From NCBI RefSeq assembly GCF_030269925.1, contig NC_085131.1, positions 3,176,001-3,240,000 of the forward strand: DNA of 64,000 nt. Direction: 5' to 3'. Positions 1 to 9,787 of the stretch are shown here, piece after piece. A program made the position numbers and the translations under genes. Position 1 is the stretch's first letter, and every line of letters starts with the position of its first letter. Below the pieces are notes generated by a model. That model searched no databases and was not told where the DNA came from. It worked only from the letters and a program-made list of their open reading frames with translations. The DNA is from Bombyx mori (taxonomy: Eukaryota; Arthropoda; Insecta; Lepidoptera; Bombycidae).

Positions 1-224
1 TAATTAATTTTATTATTCAATAAGTAATATGTAATTAAGAGAGTAAATTTTCATTTTTAATTTTGGCCGGCTTTCTGTATCTCTGCCACAGATTATATCA
101 TAATGTGTAGTGAATGCTGCCAATGGCTGTAAGTATTCAATTATTTTTTTTAAGGGATTTTATGACCTGGTAACTACGACTTTTAAGTCATGTCTTATTT
201 TAATTCATACTCATATTTTTATAA

Positions 225-515
225 AAAATGATATTATGGAGTGAAATTAAATGAAATGAAATGAGATGATATGGGATGAAATATAGTCTCAGTAAAATGG
301 TGGTTATTTACTAAGATTTTTTCAGTGGACTTTTTGGAGGATCCCGAGAAGTTACGTCCAGCGGCTTTGTTTCATTTTCCCACATTTGTGCACTTTCACA
401 GATATTAAACAGTTAATAAACCACCATTATTACACATTTAAACCCTTAAGAAACACTAAATAGACAAAATAAAACAAATCACACAACTTCACTCCTCGCG
501 TTCCCGCCAAAAAGT
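225..515. repeat. Tail of an unnamed interspersed repeat, also at 46.8-47.05 kb
   Basis: From the motif AATATAGTCTCAGTAAAATG at about 282 to CCCGCCAAAAA at about 515 this sequence matches 46834-47050 with scattered substitutions and small indels. Similarity stops just after CCCGCCAAAAA in both places, so that is probably a true end of the element. The other copy has three tandem units upstream of this tail; here only the tail and part of one unit remain. No reading frame or inverted termini are visible, so the class is unknown. Confidence 0.7.
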
Positions 516-808
516 CAAAGTATTCAATTTCATATTTAAATAGCCAGATTAAATTAAACAATTTGTCGATTTTCCAAGTACAGTGCATTTTCCAAAATGC
601 GTCTCACATTTTAATTTGTACTCTGACAAAATTGATTTCGTTTTAACAACATTATTTTAATTATTTTAATTAAATATTTTCATTAGTTTCTTGTTTTCAT
701 TTCATTAAGATCAGTTAAAACAATTCAACATAAAAGATGATGAAGACTTATACAAGGTGTTTCATTTTAGTTATTTCATATTTAAACTTTAATGGAAGTT
801 TTTGAAGG
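516..808. other. AT-rich stretch, nothing recognised
   Basis: AT-rich sequence with no convincing reading frame, RNA gene or recognised repeat. Confidence 0.5.
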
Positions 809-824
809 TCATCACCTTTCAATC

Positions 825-963
825 ATCATCATCTTAGGCCTTACAGCCCAGGGTGGGCCTTAGCCTGGTCCAGTATGTCTCTCCAGACTGCTCTGTTCAG
901 TGCTTTCTCCTTCCAGTTCTTGACGCCGATATTTTTGAGGTCGCGCTCCACGCCATCCAACCA
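825..963 (-). mobile_element. RTE-type LINE, 5'-truncated tail with 16-bp TSD
   Basis: On the minus strand this is the extreme 3' end of a LINE of the RTE/BovB-like type common in silkworm. It encodes the end of the C-terminal domain (residues like GVERDLKNIGVKNWKE, then AKAHPGL and stop) followed by an ATGATG microsatellite tail instead of poly(A). The 16-mer TCATCACCTTTCAATC flanks it at 809-824 and 964-979, which makes it an independent, fairly young target-primed insertion truncated to about 140 bp. Related copies lie at 11577-11805 and 55317-55632. Confidence 0.85.
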
Positions 964-1121
964 TCATCACCTTTCAATCGAGCATTTTAAATATGTACTA
1001 GTACATATTTTAATTACAAATGATATTAACTTCAATCAAATTAAGCAATGTTTTCTTCTTCTATGACATAATATTAATTAATTATAATACTTTACAAATT
1101 ATACGACTTTCTTTTTATTTC

Positions 1122-1337
1122 TTTTTTTATTGCATAGATGGAAGGACGAGCTCAGCCTACCAGGTGTTAAGTGGTTATCAGAGCCCATTGACATCTACAA
1201 CGCAAATGCGCCACCCACCTTGAGACATAAGTTCTAAGGTCTCAGTATAGTTACAACGGCTGCCCCACCCTTCAAGCCGAAACGCATTACTGCTTCACGG
1301 CAGAAATAGGCGGGGTGGCGGTACCTACCCGTGCGTA
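1122..1337 (-). repeat. Bm1 SINE
   Basis: Nearly full Bm1 copy in reverse orientation. It starts with the complement of the A-rich 3' tail (CTTTTTTTATTGC), contains the conserved block of short motifs around GGTGTTAAGTGG, and breaks off after ACCCGTGCG, so about the first 30 bp of the SINE (the CTACCACCAGT block) are missing. Transcribed by Pol III in the family and mobilised by LINE proteins. Confidence 0.9.
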
Positions 1338-1491
1338 ATGTATATAGACTACATTTTTCATCTGCGATGTAGGGCCGAATGCGCAGGCGAGGCCGCGGAC
1401 GAAAGCTTACCTACAGTCAAAGCACAATTCGACCCCCTGTACGGACAGAAAGCGTCTGTCAATCTAAATTAAACAAAAACATATCTTTATA

Positions 1492-1907
1492 TCTATATAT
1501 TAATAGGTGAAGCAAAAACGATGTGTCCCTTTTTACGAAAATTGCGCGGACGGAGGAGTATGAAATTTTCCACACTTATAGAGAATATAGAGAAGAAGTG
1601 CACAATGCTAATATTTTTTTTTTAAATAATGCATAAAAGATACATTAAATCAATAAAGAAAACATTACACACACTACATACCTTGTATTTGACGCACACA
1701 CGCATGCATACTATTTATTGTCAAACTTTTGTTCTTGACGTCTGTTGTCAAATTGAGATTAAATATTGTTTGTCTTTGTTAATATTTTTTATAGTGTAGT
1801 CTTGGCGAAATTTGTGATTATAGAAGTATAAAATACAATCATAATAGTGTACAAACTTACAATTTCAATTAATTATAGTCGAATTTCGACTACTGCGGGA
1901 CCTCTAG
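1492..1907 (+). mobile_element. Non-autonomous Helitron, family A (copy 1)
   Basis: Starts TCTATATATTAATA and ends in CTAG, with A before and T after, the Helitron target rule. A palindrome AGTCGAA/TTTCGACT sits 12 bp from the 3' end, as the Helitron terminator hairpin should. It has no inverted terminal repeats, no TSD and no coding capacity, so it must use a Rep/helicase encoded elsewhere. Four further copies of 370-420 bp occur at 25108, 33960, 36373 and 41128. Confidence 0.85.
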
Positions 1908-1984
1908 TTATATATTAATGGGACTGTTAGAGGACACTCGAAATCCTCACTGAAGTACCGCTCAATCTTAGTTTTAGACAAAAA

Positions 1985-2055
1985 TTAAACATAGCGGTCC
2001 AGCCGTTCTCGAGTTTTAGCAAGACTAACGAACAGCAATTCATTTATATATAGTT
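1985..2055 (-). mobile_element. Helitron family F, 5' end fragment
   Basis: The reverse strand carries the family F 5' region (GAATTGCTGTTCGTTAGTC and the GGCTGGACCG motif), matching the ends of the full copies at 7939-8234, 33510-33780 and 40533-40813. The rest of the element is missing. Confidence 0.6.
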
Positions 2056-2082
2056 ATATAGGTTTATATAGACTAGCTGTAC

Positions 2083-2322
2083 CCGTCCGCTTCGCTGGGC
2101 ATTCAAAATAAACATTATTATTTCTCACTCCCACAAAGATTCTCATCATTGACGCCCCCGCAACTGGTGTAGGGAGTTCAACACTCATTTAAATATAAGC
2201 CTATCCATTAAGTACATGTATTTTCTACATGGATACCAAGTTACAAGTCAATCGGATGCATGGTTCAGTAGTTATAACGGAACATCCGTAAAAACCACTG
2301 TAGATTTATATGTTAGTATAGA
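2083..2322 (-). mobile_element. Non-autonomous Helitron, family G (copy 1)
   Basis: In reverse orientation it begins TCTATACTAACATATAAATC and ends with GAAGCGGACGGGTACAGCTAG, that is TC...CTAG, bounded by A and T. The second copy at 52251-52467 matches almost end to end apart from a variable central part. A 5' fragment of the same family is at 57478-57550. Non-coding. Confidence 0.75.
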
Positions 2323-2460
2323 TTTGAGAATTTACTTTTGTCGTAAGGCCTGAAGATAAGCCTCGTGGCTAAAAGTTTTGGATATCATGTTTCAAATCAT
2401 CGTGGACTAAGATGGTGGGACTCGTATGGTATGATTGTGACAGTATTCAAATACCAGTTT

Positions 2461-2705
2461 ACTGGTGGTAGGACCGCTTGTGAGTCCGCGCGGGTAGGTA
2501 CCACCGCCCTGCTTATTTCTGCCGTGAAGCAGTCATGCGTTTCGCTTTGAAGGGTGGGGCAGCCGTTGTTACTATACTGAGATCTTAGAACTTATATCTC
2601 ATGGTGGGTGGCGCATTTACGTTGTAGATGTCCATGGGTTCCAGTAACCACTTAACACCAGGTGGGCTGTGAGTTCGTCCACCATCTAAGCAATAAATAA
2701 AAAAA
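2461..2705 (+). repeat. Bm1 SINE (full length)
   Basis: Runs from ACTGGTGGTAGGACC through TTTGAAGGGTGGGGCAGCCG to CATCTAAGCAATAAATAAAAAAAG. Full-length Bm1 in sense orientation with an A-rich tail. Confidence 0.95.
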
Positions 2706-2847
2706 GTTTCTCTAAAGGAATATATAATCATTACATACTTGCGAACGAATTTCACGATAAAGGAAATAACATCGTGTGATCAAGATGAAAACCGCAAAAT
2801 GAGAAAAAAAAAAAATTCGTAAACAAAATTTTACTCTATCGTTTTCT

Positions 2848-3157
2848 CCTTTTTGTCATCACACCTCCCGTCACCAGAGCAGAGAGACCATAATATTTGG
2901 AACCGCTGCGTTCTTTGACAATGCGTTTCTAAAGATCTTTTTTGCCACGTACCATCCGCTTTGGAGTGAGCTCCCCTCCTTGGTGGTTCGTGGAGCGCTA
3001 TGACATGTCCTTCTTCAAACGAGGCTTACGAAGAATACTCAATGGCAGGCAGCGACTTAGCTGTGCCGCTGGCATTGCTGACGTCTATGGGCGACGGTAA
3101 CCATTCACCATCAGATGGGCCGTATACTCGTCTGCCTACAAAGGCAATAAAAAAAGA
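2848..3157 (+). mobile_element. CR1/Jockey-like LINE 3' fragment
   Basis: Last ~310 bp of the LINE family found in long form at 5258-7517. The decayed reading frame still shows a TFFATYHPL-like stretch and MSFFKRGL, then the 3' untranslated region CACCATCAGATGGGCCGTAT and GGCAATAAAAAAAG. Frameshifts break it. Confidence 0.85.
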
Positions 3158-3552
3158 AATCAATTAGCCCACGGTCTTTCAAGTGATCAATTATTGCCGA
3201 AAAACATTGTGAGCACTGCGTGGTGAGTGCTATCACCCACTTCTAGAAAAAGACGTTGAGGTGTCAATTGAATTGAATATAGATTGTCCTACGATTTAAA
3301 TCGCATACTTCGCGATAAACATGAGCAAAATCGCAATCTACAAATACGCCCCTACTACCAAACACTACAATTATAGGTATAAAAAATTACCAAAATTCTT
3401 TTATAGCCTCATACAGAAAAAAAACCAATCACTCTGTATCAGAAAGCGACACCAGACCGCGACAAAGGCGATCAAGTCTATATTATTTTTTCCACTAAGA
3501 AAACATAACAAAAAGTTATCTCATACCTTTGAACGAGCAATTTTTGTATATA
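3158..3552. other. AT-rich stretch, nothing recognised
   Basis: Contains a short open stretch (82 codons from 3321) that is lysine-rich and unlike any family I know; with this base composition it is likely to be chance. No other structure seen. Confidence 0.4.
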
Positions 3553-3851
3553 ATAATATATATATATAATCGGACTCTCGGAAACGGCTCCAACGATTTT
3601 CATAAAATTTAGTATACAGGGGATTTCGGGGGTGATAAATCGATCTAGCTACGATTTATTTTCAGAAAATGTTGTTTTATTCGTGTTTTTAATAATCAAC
3701 TTTATCGATAATCAACTTTATGACTCTTCCCGACATCTATTGGCGAATAATAATAATATTTTTCTTAATTGAAAGCAACTAACCGCTTTAAAGACACAAC
3801 AAGATGGCGTTATAAAAAAAAAAAAACGAGCAAAGCTCGGTCATCATGTAG
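3553..3851 (+). mobile_element. Possible Helitron-like element with 3' hairpin
   Basis: The right end carries the hairpin CGAGC-AAA-GCTCG followed by GTCATCATGTAG and T, which resembles a Helitron terminator with a mutated CTAG. The left side has a run of TA dinucleotides followed by CGGACTCTCGGAAACGGCTC, similar in placement to the CGGCTGGACCG block near the 5' ends of other Helitrons here. Only one copy is in the window, so boundaries are tentative. Confidence 0.35.
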
Positions 3852-4152
3852 TTTGGTTAAAGCGACATTTCGCTTAATACGCGACAATTATCTTTGTAAT
3901 TAAATGTGCTTTTTCTTTGGTATTAGCATCAACAGTTCAACCTTTTTTAATTGAACTTCAATTAAGCTTACTCCATTGAAATAGCCGAAGAAGTTTTTAT
4001 TTTGTTATAATACTTTTCCCAAAATTTAAACTTGAAATGACTCTCCTAGAAAGTTGGATAAATATCACTCAAACTAAATAGCCTTTTAGTTCTGGATAAA
4101 TAAATTCATAACTTTAAAATTTTCAGAAAAATCGATTACATACGTGATATAA

Positions 4153-4264
4153 TTTTTTTTTATTACCCTTGTAGGCAGACGAGCATACGGCCCACCTGTA
4201 AGTGGTTACCGTCGCCCATGGACTTCAGCAATGCCAGAGGCAGAGCCAAGCCGCTGCCTACCGT
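4153..4264 (-). mobile_element. CR1/Jockey-like LINE 3' tail
   Basis: Poly(T) followed by the complement of the LINE 3' end (CCTTGTAGGCAGACGAGCAT) and the last codons of the RT protein. Strongly 5'-truncated. Confidence 0.9.
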
Positions 4265-4693
4265 TATTAATGACATATTTATAAAAAGAGCGGCCGTCAA
4301 ACAGTGATTTTCGTATCGATAAATTTCCACTTGACCTAGAAATCGGGTCAATTCATTCGTTCATTGTCGCCCACCTCTAGCACTGCTATTTAATACGTTA
4401 TATTCAGTTAATGCCTGCTATTTGTCAGCTGCCCGGGATAAGAAAATCCCGCTACTTAATACTGTATCAATGACCGCTATTTTTCCTTATAAGGAATATA
4501 TAATATGTATGTGCAAAAGTAGCTTTGCGAAAGACTAATAAAAAAATTTAGGATTTCGCGTTGACATAGTAGATTTATACGACATAAATAAAGGATTTAT
4601 TGTTTTTAATGATAGAAAAAATACAGACTAAAAACTATTTTAAAATTTTTTCTTTTAATTTTTTTTTCTCGTTTCGTTTAAAAAATTGAATGA
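4265..4693. other. AT-rich stretch between two LINE tails
   Basis: No gene or recognised repeat seen. Confidence 0.4.
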
Positions 4694-5010
4694 TTTTTTT
4701 TTTTTTTATTGTCCTTGTAGGCAGACGAGCATACGGCCCACCTGATGGTGAGTGGTTACCGTCGCTCATGGACTTCAGCAATGCCAGGGGCAGAGCCAAG
4801 CCGCTGCCTACCGTTTAATACTCTCCACAAGCCTCGTTTGAAGAAGGACATGTCATAGCGCTCGGGAAACACCGTGGAGGGGAGCTCATTCCATAGCCGG
4901 ATGGTACGTGGTAAAAAAGACCTCTGGAAACGCACTGTGGATGACTGCAGTGGCTCCAGGTAGTATGGATGAACTCTACTCCAGTGGGGGGCGGTGCGAT
5001 GGTAAAAACC
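4694..5010 (-). mobile_element. CR1/Jockey-like LINE 3' fragment
   Basis: Reverse-strand copy with poly(A), 3' UTR and the last ~85 codons of the RT protein, including the MSSPPR/CPSSNEACG shadow frame of the usual MSFFKRGLW region. It contains frameshifts and has a sharp 5' break after GGTAAAAACC. Confidence 0.9.
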
Positions 5011-5129
5011 AGAGAAAATTTCATATTACATTATGTTTTTCTTTATTAATTATTTTAGAGTAACCGCTGTTATCTCGTATGTAAAAGGAAATCTCGTTCA
5101 CAATTTGACATCAGTAAATTAAAACAATT

Positions 5130-5240
5130 TCCAACTTTACAATAATGGTAAAGTAAAGTATAAAATAAATAATAGTTTAAAAAAACTAACAAAATACGCT
5201 TTTATAGAAAATCCAACTAAAAAATAGAAAATAATGTATA
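5130..5240 (+). repeat. Arm of a palindromic AT-rich element (left of LINE)
   Basis: The stretch with AATAGTTTAAAAAAACTAAC and ACGCTTTTATAGAAAATCC recurs at 12790-12865 in the same orientation and at 12995-13085 inverted. The matching opposite flank appears beyond the LINE at 7595-7745. I read this as the left part of an element interrupted by the LINE. Confidence 0.55.
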
Positions 5241-5257
5241 TATAAATATGTAAATAT

Positions 5258-7444
5258 ATGTCAGCAGATTGGGATGGATTGCGTGAATTTTACGCATCCT
5301 ACCCATGGGGGCGGTTCTGCTTTTCCTCTGCTGATCCTGACGTCTGTGCGGACCGTCTTAAAGACGTGGTGCTCCAGGGGATGGAATTGTTTATTCCCTC
5401 CTCTGAAGTGCCCGTTGGGGGTCGCAGCAGACCCTGGTATAACAATGCCAGCAGGGATGCTGCACGCCTCAAGCGGTCCGCATACGTGGCATGGGATAAT
5501 GCCAGGAGACGTCGGGATCCTAACATCTCAGGGGAAAGGCGGAAATATAACGCCGCTTCCAGGTCCTACAAGAAGGTAATTGCCAAGGCGAAGTCGGAGC
5601 ACGTTGCTAGAGTTGGCGAGCGATTGAAGAGCTATCCCTCCGGGAGCCGTGCTTTTTGGTCGCTCGCCAAAGCTGCAGAAGGAAACTTTTGCAGGTCTAG
5701 TCTCCCACCACTGCGCAAGCCTGATGACAGTCTGGCCCACAGCGCGAAAGAGAAGGCTGACCTTCTGGTCAAACTCTTCGCCTCGAACTCGACTGTGGAC
5801 GACGGGGGTGCCACACCACCGAACATCCCCCGGTGTGATAGCTCCCTGCCGGATATCTGCTTCACACAGTGTGCAGTCAGGCGGGAGCTCCGACTCCTGG
5901 ACGTCCATAAGTCGAGTGGGCCAGACGGCATCCCCGCAGTGGTTTTGAAAACGTGCGCCCCTGAGCTGACACCTGCGCTAACGCGTTTGTATCGCCTCTC
6001 TTATTGCACTAACAGGGTTCCGTCTTCATGGAAGACCGCCCACGTCCACCCTATCCCCAAGAAGGGTGACCGGTCGGACCCATCGAGCTACAGGCCTATC
6101 GCGATAACTTCCTTGCTTTCCAAGGTGATGGAGCGAATTATAAACACACAACTCCTGAAGTATCTTGAAGATCGCCAGCTGATCAGTGACCGACAGTACG
6201 GTTTCCGTCACGGTCGCTCAGCTGGCGATCTTCTTGTATACCTTACTCACAGGTGGGCTGAAGCCTTGGAGAGCAAGGGCGAGGCTCTTGCTGTGAGCCT
6301 TGATATCGCGAAGGCCTTCGACAGGGTCTGGCATAGGGCACTTCTATCGAAGTTACCATCTTACGGAATCCCCGAGGGTCTCTGCAAGTGGATCGCTAGC
6401 TTTTTGGATGGGCGGAGCATCACGGTCGTTGTAGACGGTGACTGTTCTGATACCATGACCATTAACGCTGGCGTTCCACAAGGTTCGGTGCTCTCCCCCA
6501 CGCTTTTCATCCTGTATATCAATGACATGCTGTCTATTGATGGCATGCATTGCTATGCAGATGATACCACGGGGGATGCGCGATATATCGGCCATCAGAG
6601 TCTCTCTCGGAGCGTGGTGCAAGAGAGACGATCAAAACTTGTGTCAGAAGTGGAGAACTCTCTGGGGCGAGTCTCCGAATGGGGTGAATTGAACTTGGTT
6701 CAATTCAACCCGATAAAGACACAAGTTTGCGCGTTCACTGCGAAGAAGGACCCCTTTGTCATGGCGCCGCAATTCCAAGGAGTATCCCTGCAACCTTCCG
6801 AGAGTATCGGGATACTTGGGGTCGACGTTTCGAGCGATGTCCAGTTTCGGAGTCATTAGGAAGGCAAAGCCAAGTTGGCGTCTAAAATGCTGGGAGTCCT
6901 CAACAGAGCGAAGCGGTACTTCACGCCTGGACAAAGACTTTTGCTTTATAAAGCACAAGTCCGGCCTCGCATGGAGTACTGCTCCCATCTCTGGGCCGGG
7001 GCTCCCAAATACCAGCTTCTTCCATTTGACTCCATACAGAGGAGGGCCGTTCGGATTGTCGATAGTCCCATTCTCTCGGATCGTTTGGAGCCTCTGGGTC
7101 TGCGGAGGGACTTCGGTTCCCTCTGTATTTTATACCGTATGTTCCATGGGGAGTGCTCTGAGGAATTGTTCGAGATGATACCAGCATCTCGTTTTTACCA
7201 TCGCACCGCCCGCCACCGGAGTAGAGTTCATCCATACTACCTGGAGCCACTGCGGTCATCCACAGTGCGTTTCCAGTGATCTTTTTTGCCACGTACCATC
7301 CGGCTATGGAATGAGCTCCCCTCCTCGGTGTTTCCCGAGCGCTATAACATGTCCTTCTTCAAACGAGGCTTGTGGAGAGTATTAAGCGGTAGGCAGCGGC
7401 TTGGCTGTGCCCCTGGCATCGCTGAAGTCCATGGGCGACGGTAA
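5258..7444 (+). pseudogene. LINE reverse transcriptase (two in-frame stops)
   Basis: One frame of 728 codons interrupted only by TAG at 6857-6859 (codon 534) and TGA at 7280-7282 (codon 675). RT motifs are clear: QLISDRQYGFR at about residue 308, motif A DIAKAFDRVWH near 349-359, motif B NAGVPQGSVLSP near 405, the catalytic YADD at 433-436, then GILGVDV. The C-terminal part shows AKRYFTPGQRLLLYKAQVRP and SFFKRGLWRVL. The family copies RNA at a nicked target to integrate. Both stops are single-base changes relative to other copies in the window (at the second, CAG-AGA is seen elsewhere where this copy has CAG-TGA). The Met at 5258 is just the first in the truncated frame, not a real start. It could be CR1 or another Jockey-group clade. 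Confidence 0.9.
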
Positions 7445-7517
7445 CCACTCACCATCAGGTGGGCCGTATGCCCGTCTGCCTACAAAGGCAATAAAAAAAA
7501 AAAAAAAAAAAAAAAAA
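5258..7517 (+). mobile_element. CR1/Jockey-type non-LTR retrotransposon, 5'-truncated
   Basis: Longest element of the window. It lacks the apurinic endonuclease domain and the gag-like ORF1 that precede RT in this group, has the full RT and C-terminal region, a short 3' UTR (CACCATCAGGTGGGCCGTAT) and an A tail of about 25 nt. At least ten shorter 3' pieces of the same family lie in the window on both strands. The long tail and nearly open frame argue for recent insertion. No clean TSD could be defined because both flanks are simple AT sequence. Confidence 0.9.
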
Positions 7518-7594
7518 TATTAAAATTTTGTAAAATTATTATATGTAATTTAATTTAATTTTTTAAATTTTTTTTTTATATTTTTTTTTAAATA

Positions 7595-7745
7595 TTGAAT
7601 TGTCATCGGTCCATAATAAGTAGACCAAATTTCGAGTTAATCTGACGTTTTGAAGGAGTCAAAATCATGTTCAAAGATTCCGTTACAAACATACATACGT
7701 CTGAAGCTAATAAAAGCGTATTAAAAAGGATATTAATATATTTGT
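7595..7745 (-). repeat. Outer arm of palindromic element (right of LINE)
   Basis: Complementary to 12607-12760: shares GTCATCGGTCC, the CGAGTTAATC block and GCTAATAAAAGCGTATTAA. With 5130-5240 it brackets the LINE. Confidence 0.6.
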
Positions 7746-7938
7746 AGCGTGCAACATTCGGTCGCACTCGGGTGTCATCGGACACGATCGGAGTTTCCGA
7801 ACGCGCAGGTGTCCCGTGACGTCATGCAACGAGATACGCGCGCGTCGATTTAAGTTGAATGTAAAAACATAATTTTAGTTTTAATTCGTATCTTCTAGTG
7901 CCTAGCGTTGTTTACTCTTTTTAGTTTATATTAAAATA

Positions 7939-8234
7939 CTAGCTGACCCAACAGACTTCGTACTGCCTCAATCGATAAATAAAAGACCTAAGCTTTTGTA
8001 TAAAATAAACTTAAAACAAACAAAAGGAATCCGTCCGACGGAGGACACATCAAAGGAAACGGAAAAACAAAATTGTTATTTTTATTTCATTCCGAGCATT
8101 TTCATCATTATCTACATTTTAAACCTTCTCTGGACTTCCACAAATAATTTAAGACCAAAATTAGCCAAAACGGTCCAGCCGTTCTCGAGTTTTAGCGAGA
8201 CTTACGAACAGCAATTCATTTTTATATTTATAGA
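7939..8234 (-). mobile_element. Non-autonomous Helitron, family F (copy 1)
   Basis: On the minus strand it starts TCTATAAATATAAAAATGAA and ends CTGTTGGGTCAGCTAG, followed by T. Internal landmarks shared with copies at 33510 and 40533 are CGGCTGGACCG, TCCAGAGAAGG and CGTCCGACGGATTCC. No coding frame (the 87-codon open stretch here is chance). Confidence 0.8.
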
Positions 8235-8278
8235 TTGTACACATTATAGATATTGTTGACATGATGTGTTTGTTTTTT

Positions 8279-8583
8279 GGAACGAAGTTCCTTATCGCGC
8301 GTTGTGAAAGGGGGCTAGACGGAAAAAATTCTTACGAAAAGTTGTCACGACACTTTTTAGATCCGTCATTCTGACCAATCAACGTGTAGGCGCTTATCGC
8401 GTGACATTGCTCGTATCCGATTGGTCCGCGTAATGAGTACAGTTTCTCGAGATAGCGTTTCAACAATAGTAATTTAGTTCATAGTATTGTTTTTTTCTTC
8501 TTCATAATGCCGTAATTTATTATAATAACTTAAAAAAAAAAATTACAATTCCTTCACTAATTAATCGAAAGGAACTTCGTTCC
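8279..8583. mobile_element. MITE-like element with 15-bp inverted termini
   Basis: Begins GGAACGAAGTTCCTT and ends AAGGAACTTCGTTCC, a perfect 15-bp inverted repeat; each terminus is itself able to form a small hairpin. The sequence just beyond the right end (ATCC..GTGTC..GACACC) recurs next to a similar GAACTTCGTTCC terminus at 44643, so the true right boundary may lie further out. No TSD identified. Confidence 0.5.
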
Positions 8584-8728
8584 ATCCGGGTGTCCCTTGA
8601 CACCTCTGAAGTTTTTTTGTATATTCGGAGTGAAAATATCTCGTGAATACGAACAACGAACAACAAACCACATATTTATTCAAAAGTAGGTTAAATCACA
8701 AATAACTCGTTCTCGGTTATAATTTAAA

Positions 8729-8895
8729 GCCTTCGTCAAACAGAACGCGTAATTAGCGCGCGTCCGAGCGCTACGCTATGACGCCGAGATGTGTTGTACT
8801 ACTATGATAACATAGTACAACACATCTCGGCGTCATAGCGCGGCGTTAGTTTTAGCTCTGACGCGCGCTAAGTACGCGTTCTGTTTGACGAAGCC
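8729..8895. mobile_element. Fold-back MITE, about 80-bp arms
   Basis: The two halves are reverse complements almost throughout: GCCTTCGTCAAACAGAACGCG on the left, CGCGTTCTGTTTGACGAAGCC on the right, and GACGCCGAGATGTGTTGTAC meeting its complement at the centre with a tiny loop. TTAA borders both sides (8724-8727 and 8896-8899), which would fit a TTAA TSD as in piggyBac-related MITEs, though one terminal base is offset. Confidence 0.75.
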
Positions 8896-9161
8896 TTAAA
8901 CGCGGCTAGGACTGCCTTCAGCGCTGAGAACTTTATAACTGTGTACACAGCAGCTACGAGAGTTCTTAACTAGCAGTTAACGCGAGAAGTTAGTAGGAGT
9001 TTTTCTTTAAATGTACACACTTTTAGACTCGTGAAAAATGCTTCTCAAAGGTAGGTAAGCGACTGAGTGTATTGAAGATGTCTGTACATAGAATCTGAAC
9101 ATAGCAATTAGTTGAGACGTTCTTCTCAAAGTTAGACGAGCTTCCGAACACATACTCATAC

Positions 9162-9422
9162 GGCCGTCTGGTGTAGTGGTAAGTGACATGGTCACTACAC
9201 AAGGAGGTCGCGGGTTCGAATCCCGCCAAGGGAAGATATTTGTATGATAAATATAAATGTCTTTTACAGGGTTATAGATGTATATTAAAAATATGTATGT
9301 GTATAATAAAAATCTTACATTTATATCCGTTATCTGGTACCCGTAACACAAGTTCTTTACGAACTTATCACGGGACCAGTTAACGTGGCGTGGTTGTTAG
9401 TAAATATTTATTTATTTATTTA
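9162..9422 (+). repeat. tRNA-derived SINE (copy 1)
   Basis: The head is tRNA-like: A-box TGGTGTAGTGG at 9169-9179 and B-box GGTTCGAATCC at 9213-9223. The acceptor-stem ends do not pair and a long unrelated body follows, ending in a TTTA repeat, so it is a SINE and not a tRNA gene. The body includes CGGGACCAGTTAACGTGGCG. A second copy is at 42161-42420 in reverse. Confidence 0.85.
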
Positions 9423-9787
9423 TCAGAAAATGAATGCTTCTTGACGTACCAATGACCCCCAAATATTGTGTATCGAGAAGAACTCATGTTAAATCTCGTT
9501 TCTAGTAGATTATGTCATGGCGTTCAAGAAACATACTGGTGGTATGAAGTCTTGTGATTCAACACGGGTGGGTACCACCAACCCTATTCCTGCCGTGAAG
9601 CAGTAATGCGTTTCGGTTTGAAGGGTGGGGCAGCCGTTGTAACTATACTGAGACCTTAGAACTGATATCTCAAGGTGCGTGGTGCATTTACGTCGTAGAT
9701 GTCTATGGGCTCCAGTAACCACTTAACACCAGGTGGGCCGTGAGCTCGTTCACACATCTAAGCAATAAAAATAAAATAAAAAAAGTA
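9421..9787 (+). repeat. Tandem duplication, unit 1 (367 bp)
   Basis: Starts TATCAGAAAATGAATGCTTC; the same sequence restarts at 9788. The unit contains about 115 bp of non-SINE sequence followed by a Bm1 copy. Confidence 0.85.
9535..9784 (+). repeat. Bm1 SINE in duplication unit 1
   Basis: Sense Bm1 from ACTGGTGGTATG to an A-rich tail; full length with moderate divergence. Confidence 0.9.

Noticed and set aside
5299..7292. Many long antisense and alternative frames over the LINE
   Set aside because: They are shadows of the GC-richer RT frame; only the frame from 5258 shows protein motifs.
9162..9235. tRNA gene with A and B boxes
   Set aside because: The acceptor stem does not close and a long shared body follows that recurs at 42161-42420, so it is a SINE head.
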